Below the pieces are notes generated by a model. It saw nothing but the letters and a program-made list of their open reading frames with translations. It was not told the DNA's origin and searched no databases. A program made the translations under genes and the position numbers. From Tepidibacter mesophilus (GTDB lineage: Bacteria; Bacillota; Clostridia; Peptostreptococcales; Peptostreptococcaceae): a DNA stretch of 64,000 nt. The DNA is taken from NCBI RefSeq assembly GCF_002724055.1, contig NZ_BDQY01000002.1, positions 124,001 through 188,000 on the forward strand. Reading direction: 5' to 3'. The stretch's first letter is position 1. Each line of letters opens with the position of its first letter. Shown here piece after piece: positions 46,797 to 54,856 of this stretch.

Positions 46797-47516
46797 TTGA
46801 AGAAAAATAGTTTGTCATTGTTGATACTGAGTGTTTTGTTAGGAATGCTAATTATAATTGAATTTAAAACGGTAGATAAAACTACAGGTGGATTAGTGTC
46901 TTCACAAAAAGCCAATCAGTTGTCAATTGAACTAAAGAGTTTGACGGATAGGAAAAAGGCATTAGAAAAAGATGTACAAGAATTAGAAGGTAGAATACAG
47001 GAATACAAGGATTCTGAGGCTGAAAAAAATGTTCTTGTAAAAAATTTAAAAGAAGATACTAAAAAGTATGAGACATTAGCTGGATATTATGACGTAAGTG
47101 GCCCGGGGGTTATAATAACTATAAAAAAACAACAAGGAACAAATGATGAAACAGTACTGCTTTATAATTATGATCAGATACTTACTATAATAAATAAGCT
47201 AAATGCAGCAGGTGCAGAAGCTATATCTATAAATGGAGAAAGATATGTATTGAGTACAGAAATACATTTGTCTGGTGATAAGGTTATAGTAAATGGAAAT
47301 CCTATAATGACTCCATTTGAAATTAAGTGTATAGGAGACCCTGATATATTAGAATCTGCTTTGAATATGAGATTTGGAATAATTTATCAACTTAGAAATG
47401 AATGGAATTTAGATGCCAATGTAAAAAAGCAAGATAATATAAAAATATCTAGATATAATAAGACTATAGAGTTTAAATATGCCAAGCCAGTAGAATATAA
47501 TGTGAAGGTGAAATAA
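46797..47516 (+). CDS. DUF881 family protein, copy 1
   Basis: Protein of 239 residues: N-terminal membrane helix (5-22), coiled coil (about 37-85, with Leu/Lys heptads), and an extracytoplasmic DUF881 domain containing SGPGVIITI and NKLNAAGAEAISINGERYV near 137-155. The TTG at 46797 follows GGTGGTGGG. DUF881 proteins (YlxW/YlxX in Bacillus) sit next to ftsQ and sbp in many Firmicutes; their role in division is unproven. About one third of it is recognisably similar to the next gene. Confidence 0.85.
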   Translation: MKKNSLSLLILSVLLGMLIIIEFKTVDKTTGGLVSSQKANQLSIELKSLTDRKKALEKDVQELEGRIQEYKDSEAEKNVLVKNLKEDTKKYETLAGYYDVSGPGVIITIKKQQGTNDETVLLYNYDQILTIINKLNAAGAEAISINGERYVLSTEIHLSGDKVIVNGNPIMTPFEIKCIGDPDILESALNMRFGIIYQLRNEWNLDANVKKQDNIKISRYNKTIEFKYAKPVEYNVKVK

Positions 47517-47517
47517 T

Positions 47518-48237
47518 ATGCGTAATATAAAGATAAAACAAAAATCTATGATAATCGCAAATTTCATAATAGGCATAGTAATAGCTATAAACATTAAAAG
47601 TCTTAAGGGTGATCAAACTTTTGTTACATTGAAAACAATAAAAGAAATTGAAAATCAAATAGAAATAGAAAGAGTTGAAGTTGAGAACCTAAATAAATTA
47701 ATACTTGAGAAAAAATCGAATATAGCCAAATATGAACTTGAAATTGAAGATACAGGTTCTATAAGAACCATACTAGAAGAAGAATTAAATAGCGATAAAA
47801 TTATAACTGGATTCCAAGATGTAATTGGAGAAGGTATAATAGTCATAATGAGTGATAGTGAAAGAGAAATGGAAGATTGGGAGCGTGCTGAAGATTTTGT
47901 TATTCACGACAGAAATGTATTATCAGTTATAAATGATCTTAAGATTGCTGGAGCAGAAGCTATATCTATAAATGGAGAAAGGCTGACTACATTTTCTGAG
48001 ATAAAGTGTGCAGGTCCTACCATAACAGTGAATGGAAATACATATGGACAACCATTTGTTATAAAGGCAATAGGTGATAGGAAATTTTTGAAATCTGCTA
48101 TGGAAAATCCAGGTTCACAGATGAGCTTGAATAAATATCTTTATGATATAGGTTTTGAAGTAGAGGAAAAAGATGAAATAATAATACCTAAATATAGTGG
48201 TGAATTTGATTTTGAATATATAAAAGAAGGTGATTAA
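47518..48237 (+). CDS. DUF881 family protein, copy 2
   Basis: Protein of 239 residues with the same layout as its upstream paralogue: membrane helix (about 11-26), coiled coil (about 40-75), and a DUF881 domain with GEGIIVIMSDSE and LKIAGAEAISINGERLT. The two share the AGAEAISINGER core but differ elsewhere, so the duplication is old. The ATG is 1 nt beyond the previous stop, and its own end overlaps the RBS of sbp. Confidence 0.85.
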   Translation: MRNIKIKQKSMIIANFIIGIVIAINIKSLKGDQTFVTLKTIKEIENQIEIERVEVENLNKLILEKKSNIAKYELEIEDTGSIRTILEEELNSDKIITGFQDVIGEGIIVIMSDSEREMEDWERAEDFVIHDRNVLSVINDLKIAGAEAISINGERLTTFSEIKCAGPTITVNGNTYGQPFVIKAIGDRKFLKSAMENPGSQMSLNKYLYDIGFEVEEKDEIIIPKYSGEFDFEYIKEGD

Positions 48238-48238
48238 T

Positions 48239-48592
48239 TTGATTTTATCTTTGATAGGACTTGCACTAGGAATAATTATTGGATATTATATACCTGTAAC
48301 TTATCCTGATAGTTATTCTTTGTACATATCTGTAGGGCTATTAGCTGCAATGGACTCTGTATTTGGAGCTATAAGAGGAACACTTGAAGGTAAGTATGAT
48401 GGAATTATATTTATAACTGGTTTTTTTGGAAATGCAATTTTAGCTGGTATACTTGCCTATATAGGAGATAGATTAGGATTTCCTTTGTATTATGCTAGTA
48501 TATTCGTTTTTGGAGGAAGATTATTTCAAAATTTTGCTATTATTAGAAGACATGCTTTTGATAAATTGATTAATAAAAAAAGAGGAAATTAA
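48239..48592 (+). CDS. sbp: Small basic protein Sbp (DUF1290)
   Basis: Membrane protein of 117 residues with three or four hydrophobic segments and the Sbp pattern AAMDSVFGAIRGTLEGKYD near 36-54 and FVFGGRLFQNFAIIRRH near 90-106. It is found between DUF881 genes and ftsZ in Firmicutes; function unknown. The TTG at 48239 is 8 nt from AAGGTGAT, which itself covers the stop of the upstream gene. The GTG at 48230 is inside the RBS. Confidence 0.88.
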   Translation: MILSLIGLALGIIIGYYIPVTYPDSYSLYISVGLLAAMDSVFGAIRGTLEGKYDGIIFITGFFGNAILAGILAYIGDRLGFPLYYASIFVFGGRLFQNFAIIRRHAFDKLINKKRGN

Positions 48593-48699
48593 TACTTTCT
48601 GTTGAATAACTTAAATATTAATAAAAATTTTAAAAAAATATGATTTAATAAATATAGTATAAAAAATAAAAAGAATTATATAAGTAAGGAGGTTCTTAC

Positions 48700-49782
48700 A
48701 TGCTACAATTTGATGTTGGTATGGATCAGTTTGCACAAATTAAAGTAATAGGAGTAGGCGGCGGAGGAAACAATGCTGTTAATAGAATGATAGAGGCTAA
48801 TTTACAAGGTGTAGAGTTTGTAGCTATAAATACAGACAAACAAGCACTTTTTACATCGAAAGCTGAACAAAAGATACAAATAGGAGAAAAGTTAACAAGA
48901 GGACTAGGAGCGGGAGCAAATCCTGAAATAGGACAAAAAGCAGCAGAAGAAAGTAAGGAAGATATCACACAAGCTCTTCAAGGTGCGGATATGGTATTTG
49001 TAACTGCTGGAATGGGTGGTGGAACAGGAACGGGAGCAGCTCCTGTAGTTGCGAAAGTTGCTAAGGAATTAGGAATACTTACAGTAGGTGTTGTTACAAA
49101 GCCTTTTACTTTTGAAGGTAAAAGAAGAATGATTCATGCGGAACAAGGTATAAAAGAATTTAAATCTAATGTAGATACATTGATAACTATACCAAATGAT
49201 AGATTATTACAAATAGTAGAAAAGAAAACATCTATGCTTGATGCTTTTAAGAAAGCTGATGATGTATTACAACAAGGGGTTCAAGGTATATCTGACTTAA
49301 TAGCTGTACCTGGACTTGTAAATCTAGACTTTGCTGATGTTCAAACTATAATGAGAGAGCAAGGATTAGCTCATATGGGTATAGGTAATGCTAAAGGCGA
49401 AAACAGAGCTATTGAAGCTGCAAAACAAGCTATTCAAAGTCCACTACTTGAAACTTCTATAAGAGGGGCGAAAGGTGTCCTTTTAAATATAACTGGAGGC
49501 GATGATTTAGGATTATTCGAAATCAATGAAGCTGCAAGCTTAGTTCAAGAAGCGTGTGATGAAGAAGCTAATATTATATTTGGGGCTGTTATAAATGAAG
49601 AACTAGGTGATGAACTTAGAATAACAGTTATAGCTACAGGCTTTGAAGAAGGACAAGATACTACTTTAAATATAGTAGATAAAAAAGAGAAGAACGAAGA
49701 AATTAAACAAGTTAAAGAAGAAAAAATAAATAATAGTGTGGATCCTGATTTGGATATACCTACATTTTTAAGAAGAAGATAA
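48700..49782 (+). CDS. ftsZ: Cell division protein FtsZ
   Basis: Tubulin-like GTPase of 360 residues that forms the division ring. Motifs: [13 protein letters not shown] at 18-30, the tubulin loop [16 protein letters not shown] near 105-120, and the C-terminal peptide [11 protein letters not shown] used for binding partners such as SepF. ftsA is absent from the neighbourhood, as is usual in this group. TAAGGAGG precedes the ATG. The stop codon lies in its terminator. Confidence 0.98.
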   Translation: MLQFDVGMDQFAQIKVIGVGGGGNNAVNRMIEANLQGVEFVAINTDKQALFTSKAEQKIQIGEKLTRGLGAGANPEIGQKAAEESKEDITQALQGADMVFVTAGMGGGTGTGAAPVVAKVAKELGILTVGVVTKPFTFEGKRRMIHAEQGIKEFKSNVDTLITIPNDRLLQIVEKKTSMLDAFKKADDVLQQGVQGISDLIAVPGLVNLDFADVQTIMREQGLAHMGIGNAKGENRAIEAAKQAIQSPLLETSIRGAKGVLLNITGGDDLGLFEINEAASLVQEACDEEANIIFGAVINEELGDELRITVIATGFEEGQDTTLNIVDKKEKNEEIKQVKEEKINNSVDPDLDIPTFLRRR

Positions 49783-49800
49783 TATTATCTTCTTTTTTTT
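49772..49800 (+). terminator. Terminator of ftsZ
   Basis: AGAAGATAATATTATCTTCT followed by T8; the palindrome spans the TAA stop. Confidence 0.9.
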
Positions 49801-49834
49801 TGCATAATTTTAAGTATTTATGCATAACTTTAAG
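49801..49834. repeat. Two 14-nt direct repeats upstream of spoIIGA
   Basis: TGCATAATTTTAAG (49801-49814) and TGCATAACTTTAAG (49821-49834), one mismatch, 20 nt apart centre to centre, that is about two helical turns. Confidence 0.55.
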
Positions 49835-49875
49835 ATGGGAAAATATTGTTAAAAAATGAGGAAAATAAATCGCAA

Positions 49876-49922
49876 TTCGACTACCTATTATGACATAAAA
49901 ATAACTTAAAATTTAGTATAAT
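49876..49922 (+). promoter_or_regulatory. Possible Spo0A-type promoter of spoIIG
   Basis: TTCGACT at 49876-49882 resembles a 0A box (TTCGACA). ATGACA at 49890-49895 and TATAAT at 49917-49922 are separated by 21 nt, an abnormally long spacer like that of the Bacillus spoIIG promoter, which sigma-A can use only with phosphorylated Spo0A. Confidence 0.5.
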
Positions 49923-49972
49923 TTATTTATAGGTTTTAATTAATACATGTCAAAAGAAAAAAGGTGGTTTAA

Positions 49973-50827
49973 ATGATAGTTTATGCAGAATATTATTTCG
50001 TACATAATCTATTAGCAAATTACATGGTATTGAAAACAACCTCGAGGATAGTAAATAATAATTTTTCAAGATATAAAGCCTTTGCAGGTGGTTTTATAGG
50101 AGCTTTATATTGTATGGTCTATTTTATTCCAAGTATGATATTTTTATACAATATTTTAATGAAAATTATTTTTGCTTTATTAATAGTCTTTATAAGTTTT
50201 GAGTATAAAGGCATTAAGGAATATCTTAAATTACTGATGGTGTTTTATATTGTGAATATGTTTTTAGCAGGCAGTATATTTTATATAGTTTATTGCTCTG
50301 GGATAAATTATATTCTAGTATGCTTACCTTTAATTTATGCAACTTTTTTTATAGTTAGTAGTGGTCTTTTTGATAGGTTTTACAAAATAATAAAAAGCAT
50401 TAATGTATTTAAAGATTTAAAAAATGATATAACTGTTAAGATTGAAGACAAGCAAGTTGTATTTAACACTTTAATGGATACAGGTAATCTATTAAAGGAT
50501 CCTGTGAGCCAGAATCCTGTAATGATAGTGGATGTTAAAAAGCTAGAAGATGTTTTACCTCAAGAACTAGTATATGTGGATTATTCAGTTATGAATTTTA
50601 AAAAAGTAGATTATTTAATGAGTAAGCTAAGTGATGCTATTTCGAGTAGATTTAGGGTGATACCTTACAAAGTAGTAGGAAATGAAGATGGATTGCTGAT
50701 AGGAATAAAGGCAGATTACATAGAAATACAGGGACATAAAAAGGGGAATATAATATTGGGCTTATCAAATTTAAGTTCGGATGATATGAATGCATATGAT
50801 GCAATAATAAATCCTAATTTTATATGA
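49973..50827 (+). CDS. spoIIGA: Sigma-E processing peptidase SpoIIGA
   Basis: Membrane-embedded aspartic protease of 284 residues that removes the pro-sequence of sigma-E in the mother cell. Five hydrophobic segments occupy residues 1-140, and the catalytic Asp169 is in LMDTGNLLKDP. The C-terminal domain carries GIKADYIEI and IILGLSNLSSDDMNAYDAIINP. AAGGTGG precedes the ATG. Its substrate gene sigE follows 147 nt downstream, with the repeat element copy between them. Confidence 0.93.
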   Translation: MIVYAEYYFVHNLLANYMVLKTTSRIVNNNFSRYKAFAGGFIGALYCMVYFIPSMIFLYNILMKIIFALLIVFISFEYKGIKEYLKLLMVFYIVNMFLAGSIFYIVYCSGINYILVCLPLIYATFFIVSSGLFDRFYKIIKSINVFKDLKNDITVKIEDKQVVFNTLMDTGNLLKDPVSQNPVMIVDVKKLEDVLPQELVYVDYSVMNFKKVDYLMSKLSDAISSRFRVIPYKVVGNEDGLLIGIKADYIEIQGHKKGNIILGLSNLSSDDMNAYDAIINPNFI

Positions 50828-50892
50828 TAAGAAATCATAGAATTTTCATTAATCTGTAATATTGATTAAATAATTATACTTGAAACTATTTT

Positions 50893-50956
50893 AAGCAACA
50901 GAGTCGTTAGACTTGTTGGCGATATGAGCTATGCGTTAGAATAAAGCGAATTTTAT
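50893..50956 (+). repeat. Dispersed ~65-nt repeat, copy B
   Basis: Begins AGCAACAGAGTCGTT, contains CTTGTTGGCGATATGAGCTATGCG and ends AAGCGAATTTTATT, just before the RBS of sigE. It aligns in reverse orientation with copy A at 34612-34680, including the terminal CGAATTTTA. Confidence 0.65.
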
Positions 50957-50974
50957 TAAGGGGGAGAGAAGTTT

Positions 50975-51706
50975 ATGGTTAAGTTGTTTTACAAATTAAA
51001 GAATAAAATTGTATATTTAGTCAATAAACTATTGATTAAATTTAATGTTATTAGAAAAGATGAGATATATTATTTAGGTGGCAATGATATACTCCCTCCG
51101 CCGTTGAATGCTGAAGAGGAAGCTGAGGTTTTAAAAAAACTAGAGAATGATGAAAGTGTTAAAAGTATATTAATAGAGAGAAACTTAAGGCTTGTAGTAT
51201 ACATATCTAGAAAATTTGAAAATACAGGTCTTGACATAGAGGATTTAATATCAATAGGTACAATTGGTCTTATAAAAGCTGTTAATACATTTAAATTGGA
51301 TAAAAATATTAAGCTTGCTACATATGCATCAAGATGTATAGAAAATGAAATACTTATGTATCTTAGAAAAAATAGTAAGAAAAAAGTAGAAATATCGTTT
51401 GACGAACCTTTGAACATTGATTTAGATGGAAATGAGCTTTTACTTTCTGATGTTATGGGAACTGACAATGATGAAATATACAAATTAATAGAAGAGGAAA
51501 TAGATAGAGAACTACTTCAAATAGCACTGGATAAACTTTCTATAAGAGAAAAACAGATAATGGAATTGAGATTTGGGCTTAAAAGTGGAGATGAAAAAAC
51601 TCAAAAGGAAGTAGCTAATATGCTTGGAATATCTCAATCATACATATCTAGGCTTGAGAAAAAAATAGTATTTAGATTAAAAAAAGAAATGAAAAAATTT
51701 GTTTAA
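50975..51706 (+). CDS. sigE: RNA polymerase sporulation sigma factor SigE
   Basis: Sigma-70 family protein of 243 residues. The N-terminal pro-region (about 1-30, amphipathic and Lys-rich) precedes the conserved junction [16 protein letters not shown] at 30-45. Region 2 ([30 protein letters not shown]) and region 4 helix-turn-helix ([22 protein letters not shown]) are intact. It directs early mother-cell transcription after cleavage by SpoIIGA. RBS AAGGGGGAGAG. Confidence 0.97.
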   Translation: MVKLFYKLKNKIVYLVNKLLIKFNVIRKDEIYYLGGNDILPPPLNAEEEAEVLKKLENDESVKSILIERNLRLVVYISRKFENTGLDIEDLISIGTIGLIKAVNTFKLDKNIKLATYASRCIENEILMYLRKNSKKKVEISFDEPLNIDLDGNELLLSDVMGTDNDEIYKLIEEEIDRELLQIALDKLSIREKQIMELRFGLKSGDEKTQKEVANMLGISQSYISRLEKKIVFRLKKEMKKFV

Positions 51707-51795
51707 AATGTAAAATTTTAAGCATCCTCTTTAAGTATAAAATTCATATTTCTGTAAATAATTTAATATAGAAATAACTTGAAGAGAGGGCTGGT

Positions 51796-52572
51796 ATGAT
51801 GCAAATAAATAAAGTGGAAATCTGTGGAGTGAATACATCTGAATTACCAGTATTAAAAAATAAAGAAATGCGAGAACTCTTGGTTAGAATAAAGGATGGA
51901 GATGAAGAGTGTAGGCAGAAATTTGTAAATGGTAACTTGAGACTTGTTTTAAGCGTTATACAAAAATTCAATAATAGAGGAGAAAATATAGATGATTTAT
52001 TTCAAATAGGATGTATAGGTCTTATTAAAGCTATAGATAATTTTGATTTAAGTCAAAATGTAAGATTTTCAACTTATGCAGTACCTATGATAATTGGAGA
52101 AATAAGAAGATATCTAAGAGATAACAATCCTATAAGGGTTAGTAGATCTTTGAAAGATATAGCTTATAAAGCTTTACAAGTAAGAGAGAGATTAACTATA
52201 GAAAATCTAAAAGAACCTAATGTAACTCAAATAGCTAAAGAGTTAAACATGAATAGAGAAGATGTAGTCTTAGCTTTAGATGCAATACAAGATCCTATAT
52301 CTTTGTTTGATCCTATATATCAAGATAATGGAGATGCCATATATGTTATGGACCAGGTTCAAGATAAAAAAGGAAGAGATGAAGTTTGGATAGAGGAGAT
52401 AGCCTTAAAAGAAGCTGTAAAAAAGCTTAATAGTAGAGAAAAGTTGGTTCTTGATTTAAGATTTTATAAAGGTAAAACTCAAATAGAAGTTGCTGATGAA
52501 ATAGGTATATCTCAGGCACAGGTTTCTAGAATAGAAAAAAATGCTTTGAAAAATATGAGAAAGCATATTTGA
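51796..52572 (+). CDS. sigG: RNA polymerase sporulation sigma factor SigG
   Basis: Late forespore sigma factor of 258 residues. The N-terminus QINKVEICGVNTSELPVLKN is the SigG signature. Region 2 (DDLFQIGCIGLIKAIDNFDLSQN), region 3 and region 4 (TQIEVADEIGISQAQVSRIEKN) are complete. Start at 51796 or the adjacent ATG at 51799, after GAGAGGG. A GTATA at 51735 could belong to a sigma-F promoter, but the -10 is unclear. It is the expected activator of the SASP gene at 6.4 kb. Confidence 0.97.
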   Translation: MMQINKVEICGVNTSELPVLKNKEMRELLVRIKDGDEECRQKFVNGNLRLVLSVIQKFNNRGENIDDLFQIGCIGLIKAIDNFDLSQNVRFSTYAVPMIIGEIRRYLRDNNPIRVSRSLKDIAYKALQVRERLTIENLKEPNVTQIAKELNMNREDVVLALDAIQDPISLFDPIYQDNGDAIYVMDQVQDKKGRDEVWIEEIALKEAVKKLNSREKLVLDLRFYKGKTQIEVADEIGISQAQVSRIEKNALKNMRKHI

Positions 52573-52593
52573 CCCTAAGTGGTCATTTTTTTT
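52570..52593 (+). terminator. Terminator of sigG
   Basis: TGACC-CTAAGT-GGTCA followed by T8, starting at the sigG stop codon. Confidence 0.8.
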
Positions 52594-52660
52594 ATCTATA
52601 AAAATAGTATAAAATAGGTTTTTAATTCATAATTATTATAAATAAAAGGGGGAGATACAT

Positions 52661-52924
52661 ATGTTTAAAATTTCAGATATGATGGAAAAAGAGGTTGTTA
52701 ATATAAATAATGGCAAAAAGTTGGGATTTATAAATGATATAGAATTGGATATGGGAGAAGGTAGAATAAGGTCTTTAATAATTGTCAATGAAGGTTCAAG
52801 AGGCTACTTGTTATCACGAGGAGAAGCTTGTTCTATATCATGGAACAATATAATTAAAATAGGACATGATATGATCTTAGTAAAAATAGATCAGCAAGTT
52901 GATTTTAATGACATAGACATATAA
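52661..52924 (+). CDS. YlmC/YmxH family sporulation protein (PRC-barrel)
   Basis: Protein of 87 residues with a PRC-barrel-like pattern: MMEKEVVNINNGKKLGFINDIELDMGEGRIRSLII ... and SISWNNIIKIGHDMILVKI. Members of the YlmC/YmxH family are linked to sporulation by regulon and synteny, and the exact role is unknown. RBS AAAAGGGGGAG. It lies directly after sigG but is separated by a terminator. Confidence 0.85.
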   Translation: MFKISDMMEKEVVNINNGKKLGFINDIELDMGEGRIRSLIIVNEGSRGYLLSRGEACSISWNNIIKIGHDMILVKIDQQVDFNDIDI

Positions 52925-52972
52925 AACATTAATGTATATAATTATGTTATTAGAAATTATTGGAGGTATGCT

Positions 52973-53431
52973 ATGAAATGTCCATACTGTAGTTTTTTAC
53001 AGTCTAGGGTAATCGATTCTAGACCAACAGATGAGGGAACTTCGATAAGAAGAAGAAGAGAGTGTGAAAGTTGTAAAAAAAGATTTACAACTTATGAAAA
53101 AATAGAATATGTAAGGCTTGTAGTTATAAAAAAAGATGGAAATAGAGAAAGTTTTGATAGAAGTAAAATAATAAATGGGATAATAAAAGCATGTGAAAAA
53201 CGACCAGTTTCAATTGAGCAAATTGAAAATATAGTAGACCAGATAGAATATAATATAAATAAAAATATGTTCAAGGAAATAGAAACCAAGAAAATAGGCG
53301 AGTTAGTCATGGAAAAGCTAAAGAATATAGATGAGGTATCTTATGTTAGATTTGCATCTGTATATAGGCATTTTAAAGATATAAACACATTTGTTCAAGA
53401 ATTAGAAAAAATACTAAATGAGAAAAGGTGA
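52973..53431 (+). CDS. nrdR: Transcriptional repressor NrdR
   Basis: Represses ribonucleotide reductase genes in response to ATP/dATP. Protein of 152 residues. An N-terminal zinc ribbon has Cys pairs at 3/6 and 31/34 (MKCPYCS ... [13 protein letters not shown]), followed by an ATP-cone domain ([28 protein letters not shown], about 45-135). Length and both domains are normal. The ATG follows TTGGAGG. It is followed after 3 nt by pgeF. Confidence 0.96.
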   Translation: MKCPYCSFLQSRVIDSRPTDEGTSIRRRRECESCKKRFTTYEKIEYVRLVVIKKDGNRESFDRSKIINGIIKACEKRPVSIEQIENIVDQIEYNINKNMFKEIETKKIGELVMEKLKNIDEVSYVRFASVYRHFKDINTFVQELEKILNEKR

Positions 53432-53434
53432 AAC

Positions 53435-54139
53435 ATGATGTATATGGATTTTGATAATTTAAATAAATGTGATTTTGCTAAGGTTATATTTACTACTAAA
53501 GAATTGGATATGTCTATTTTTGAAGATAGAAAAAAAATATGTAAATGTTTGAACTTTAATTTTGATAATTTAACATATAATAAGCAAGTTCATGGAAATG
53601 ACGTAGTAATAGTTGATAAGGACAATATAGGAAATATTGAAGAGGCCGACGGAATAATAACTAATATTGCTGATGTTCCTATAATGATATTTGTAGCTGA
53701 TTGTGTATCTATAGCTTTTATAGATATACAAAATAAAGTTATAGGTTGTGTCCATGCTGGCTGGAGAGGAACTTACAAAGAGATATCTTCGATTATGATA
53801 AATAAAATGAAAACTGTATTTAAATCAAATGTTGAAAATATTAAGTGTGTAATAGGACCTGCTATAGGAAGTTGTTGTTATGAGGTTTCTCATGACTTAG
53901 TAGAAAAATTTAACGAAAAGTTTACAAACTCAACTGAGAATTTATATATAATAAGAGGTGAAAAGTATTACTTAGATCTTTTTAAAATTAATGAATTCAT
54001 ACTTATGAAAAATGGAATAAAGAGAGAGAATATATTTAATCCAAACTTGTGCACTTATTGTGATGAAAATACATTCCATTCATATAGAAGAGAAAATACA
54101 ACTTCAAAGAGAATGGCTATGGTGATGCAGATACTCTAA
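53435..54139 (+). CDS. pgeF: PgeF/YfiH family protein (multi-copper-type purine nucleosidase fold)
   Basis: Protein of 234 residues. The family's metal-site residues are present: QVHG near 50-53, VADCVS near 88-93 and CVHAGWRGTYKE near 105-116, with IGPAIGSCCYEVSHDL near 143-158. Characterised members act as purine nucleoside phosphorylase/adenosine deaminase-like enzymes, and E. coli YfiH edits peptidoglycan precursors; the role here is not determined. Start ATG at 53435 or 53438 after AAAAGGTG. Confidence 0.9.
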   Translation: MMYMDFDNLNKCDFAKVIFTTKELDMSIFEDRKKICKCLNFNFDNLTYNKQVHGNDVVIVDKDNIGNIEEADGIITNIADVPIMIFVADCVSIAFIDIQNKVIGCVHAGWRGTYKEISSIMINKMKTVFKSNVENIKCVIGPAIGSCCYEVSHDLVEKFNEKFTNSTENLYIIRGEKYYLDLFKINEFILMKNGIKRENIFNPNLCTYCDENTFHSYRRENTTSKRMAMVMQIL

Positions 54140-54153
54140 AGGAGGAAGAATCT

Positions 54154-54849
54154 ATGAATACAAATATACTTGTTGTTGATGATGAAGAGCATATAGTCGA
54201 GCTCTTGAAGTTTAATTTAGAGATAGAGGGATATAATATACAGGTTTCATATGATGGCTTTGATGCTTTTATAAAAGCAAGAGATTTAAAGCCTGATTTG
54301 ATATTATTAGATAGAATGCTTCCGAATATAGATGGACTTGAGGTTTTAAAGAAAATAAGAGAAGATAATAGTATAAAGAATATACCTGTAATAATGTTGA
54401 CAGCAAAGACTATGGAAAAAGATAAGATAGATGGGCTTGAAGTTGGAGCAGATGATTATATAAGTAAACCATTTAGTATAAAAGAGGTTTTGGCTAGGGT
54501 TAAGGCCGTACTTAGAAGGTATAATTCAAATAAGCCTGAAAAAAAGACGTCTATAGAGCTAGGTAATATAAGAATAGATTTACAAAACTATGAGGTATTT
54601 AAAGGTTCTAAAAAGATAGATTTAACGTTAAAAGAATTTGAGTTGTTAAAACTTTTAGTTCAAAATCACGGTAAAGTTTTATCTAGAAATTTTTTATTGG
54701 ACAAAATATGGGGATATGAATATTTTGGAGAAACCAGGACTGTAGATGTTCACATAAGACATTTAAGAAAAAAAATAGAAGATGATGAGAAATATATAGA
54801 AACTATAAGAGGGGTAGGGTATAAGGTAAATTTAAAAGAAGGTGATTAA
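54154..54849 (+). CDS. PhoB/OmpR-family response regulator
   Basis: Protein of 231 residues. Receiver domain (1-120) with the acidic pair VDDE at 8-11, phospho-acceptor Asp53 (LILLDRMLP), Thr in MLTAKT and Lys in SKPF. The winged-helix DNA-binding domain (about 130-228) includes LTLKEFELLKLLVQNHG and RTVDVHIRHLRKKI. It resembles PhoP/PhoB. No phosphate-transport genes are near. It is paired with the following kinase, with the kinase RBS overlapping its 3' end. Confidence 0.93.
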   Translation: MNTNILVVDDEEHIVELLKFNLEIEGYNIQVSYDGFDAFIKARDLKPDLILLDRMLPNIDGLEVLKKIREDNSIKNIPVIMLTAKTMEKDKIDGLEVGADDYISKPFSIKEVLARVKAVLRRYNSNKPEKKTSIELGNIRIDLQNYEVFKGSKKIDLTLKEFELLKLLVQNHGKVLSRNFLLDKIWGYEYFGETRTVDVHIRHLRKKIEDDEKYIETIRGVGYKVNLKEGD

Positions 54850-54856
54850 TATAAAA

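Noticed and set aside
46797-48237. DUF881 pair as one gene split by a frameshift
   Set aside because: Each has its own start, membrane helix, coiled coil and full domain; they are complete paralogues.
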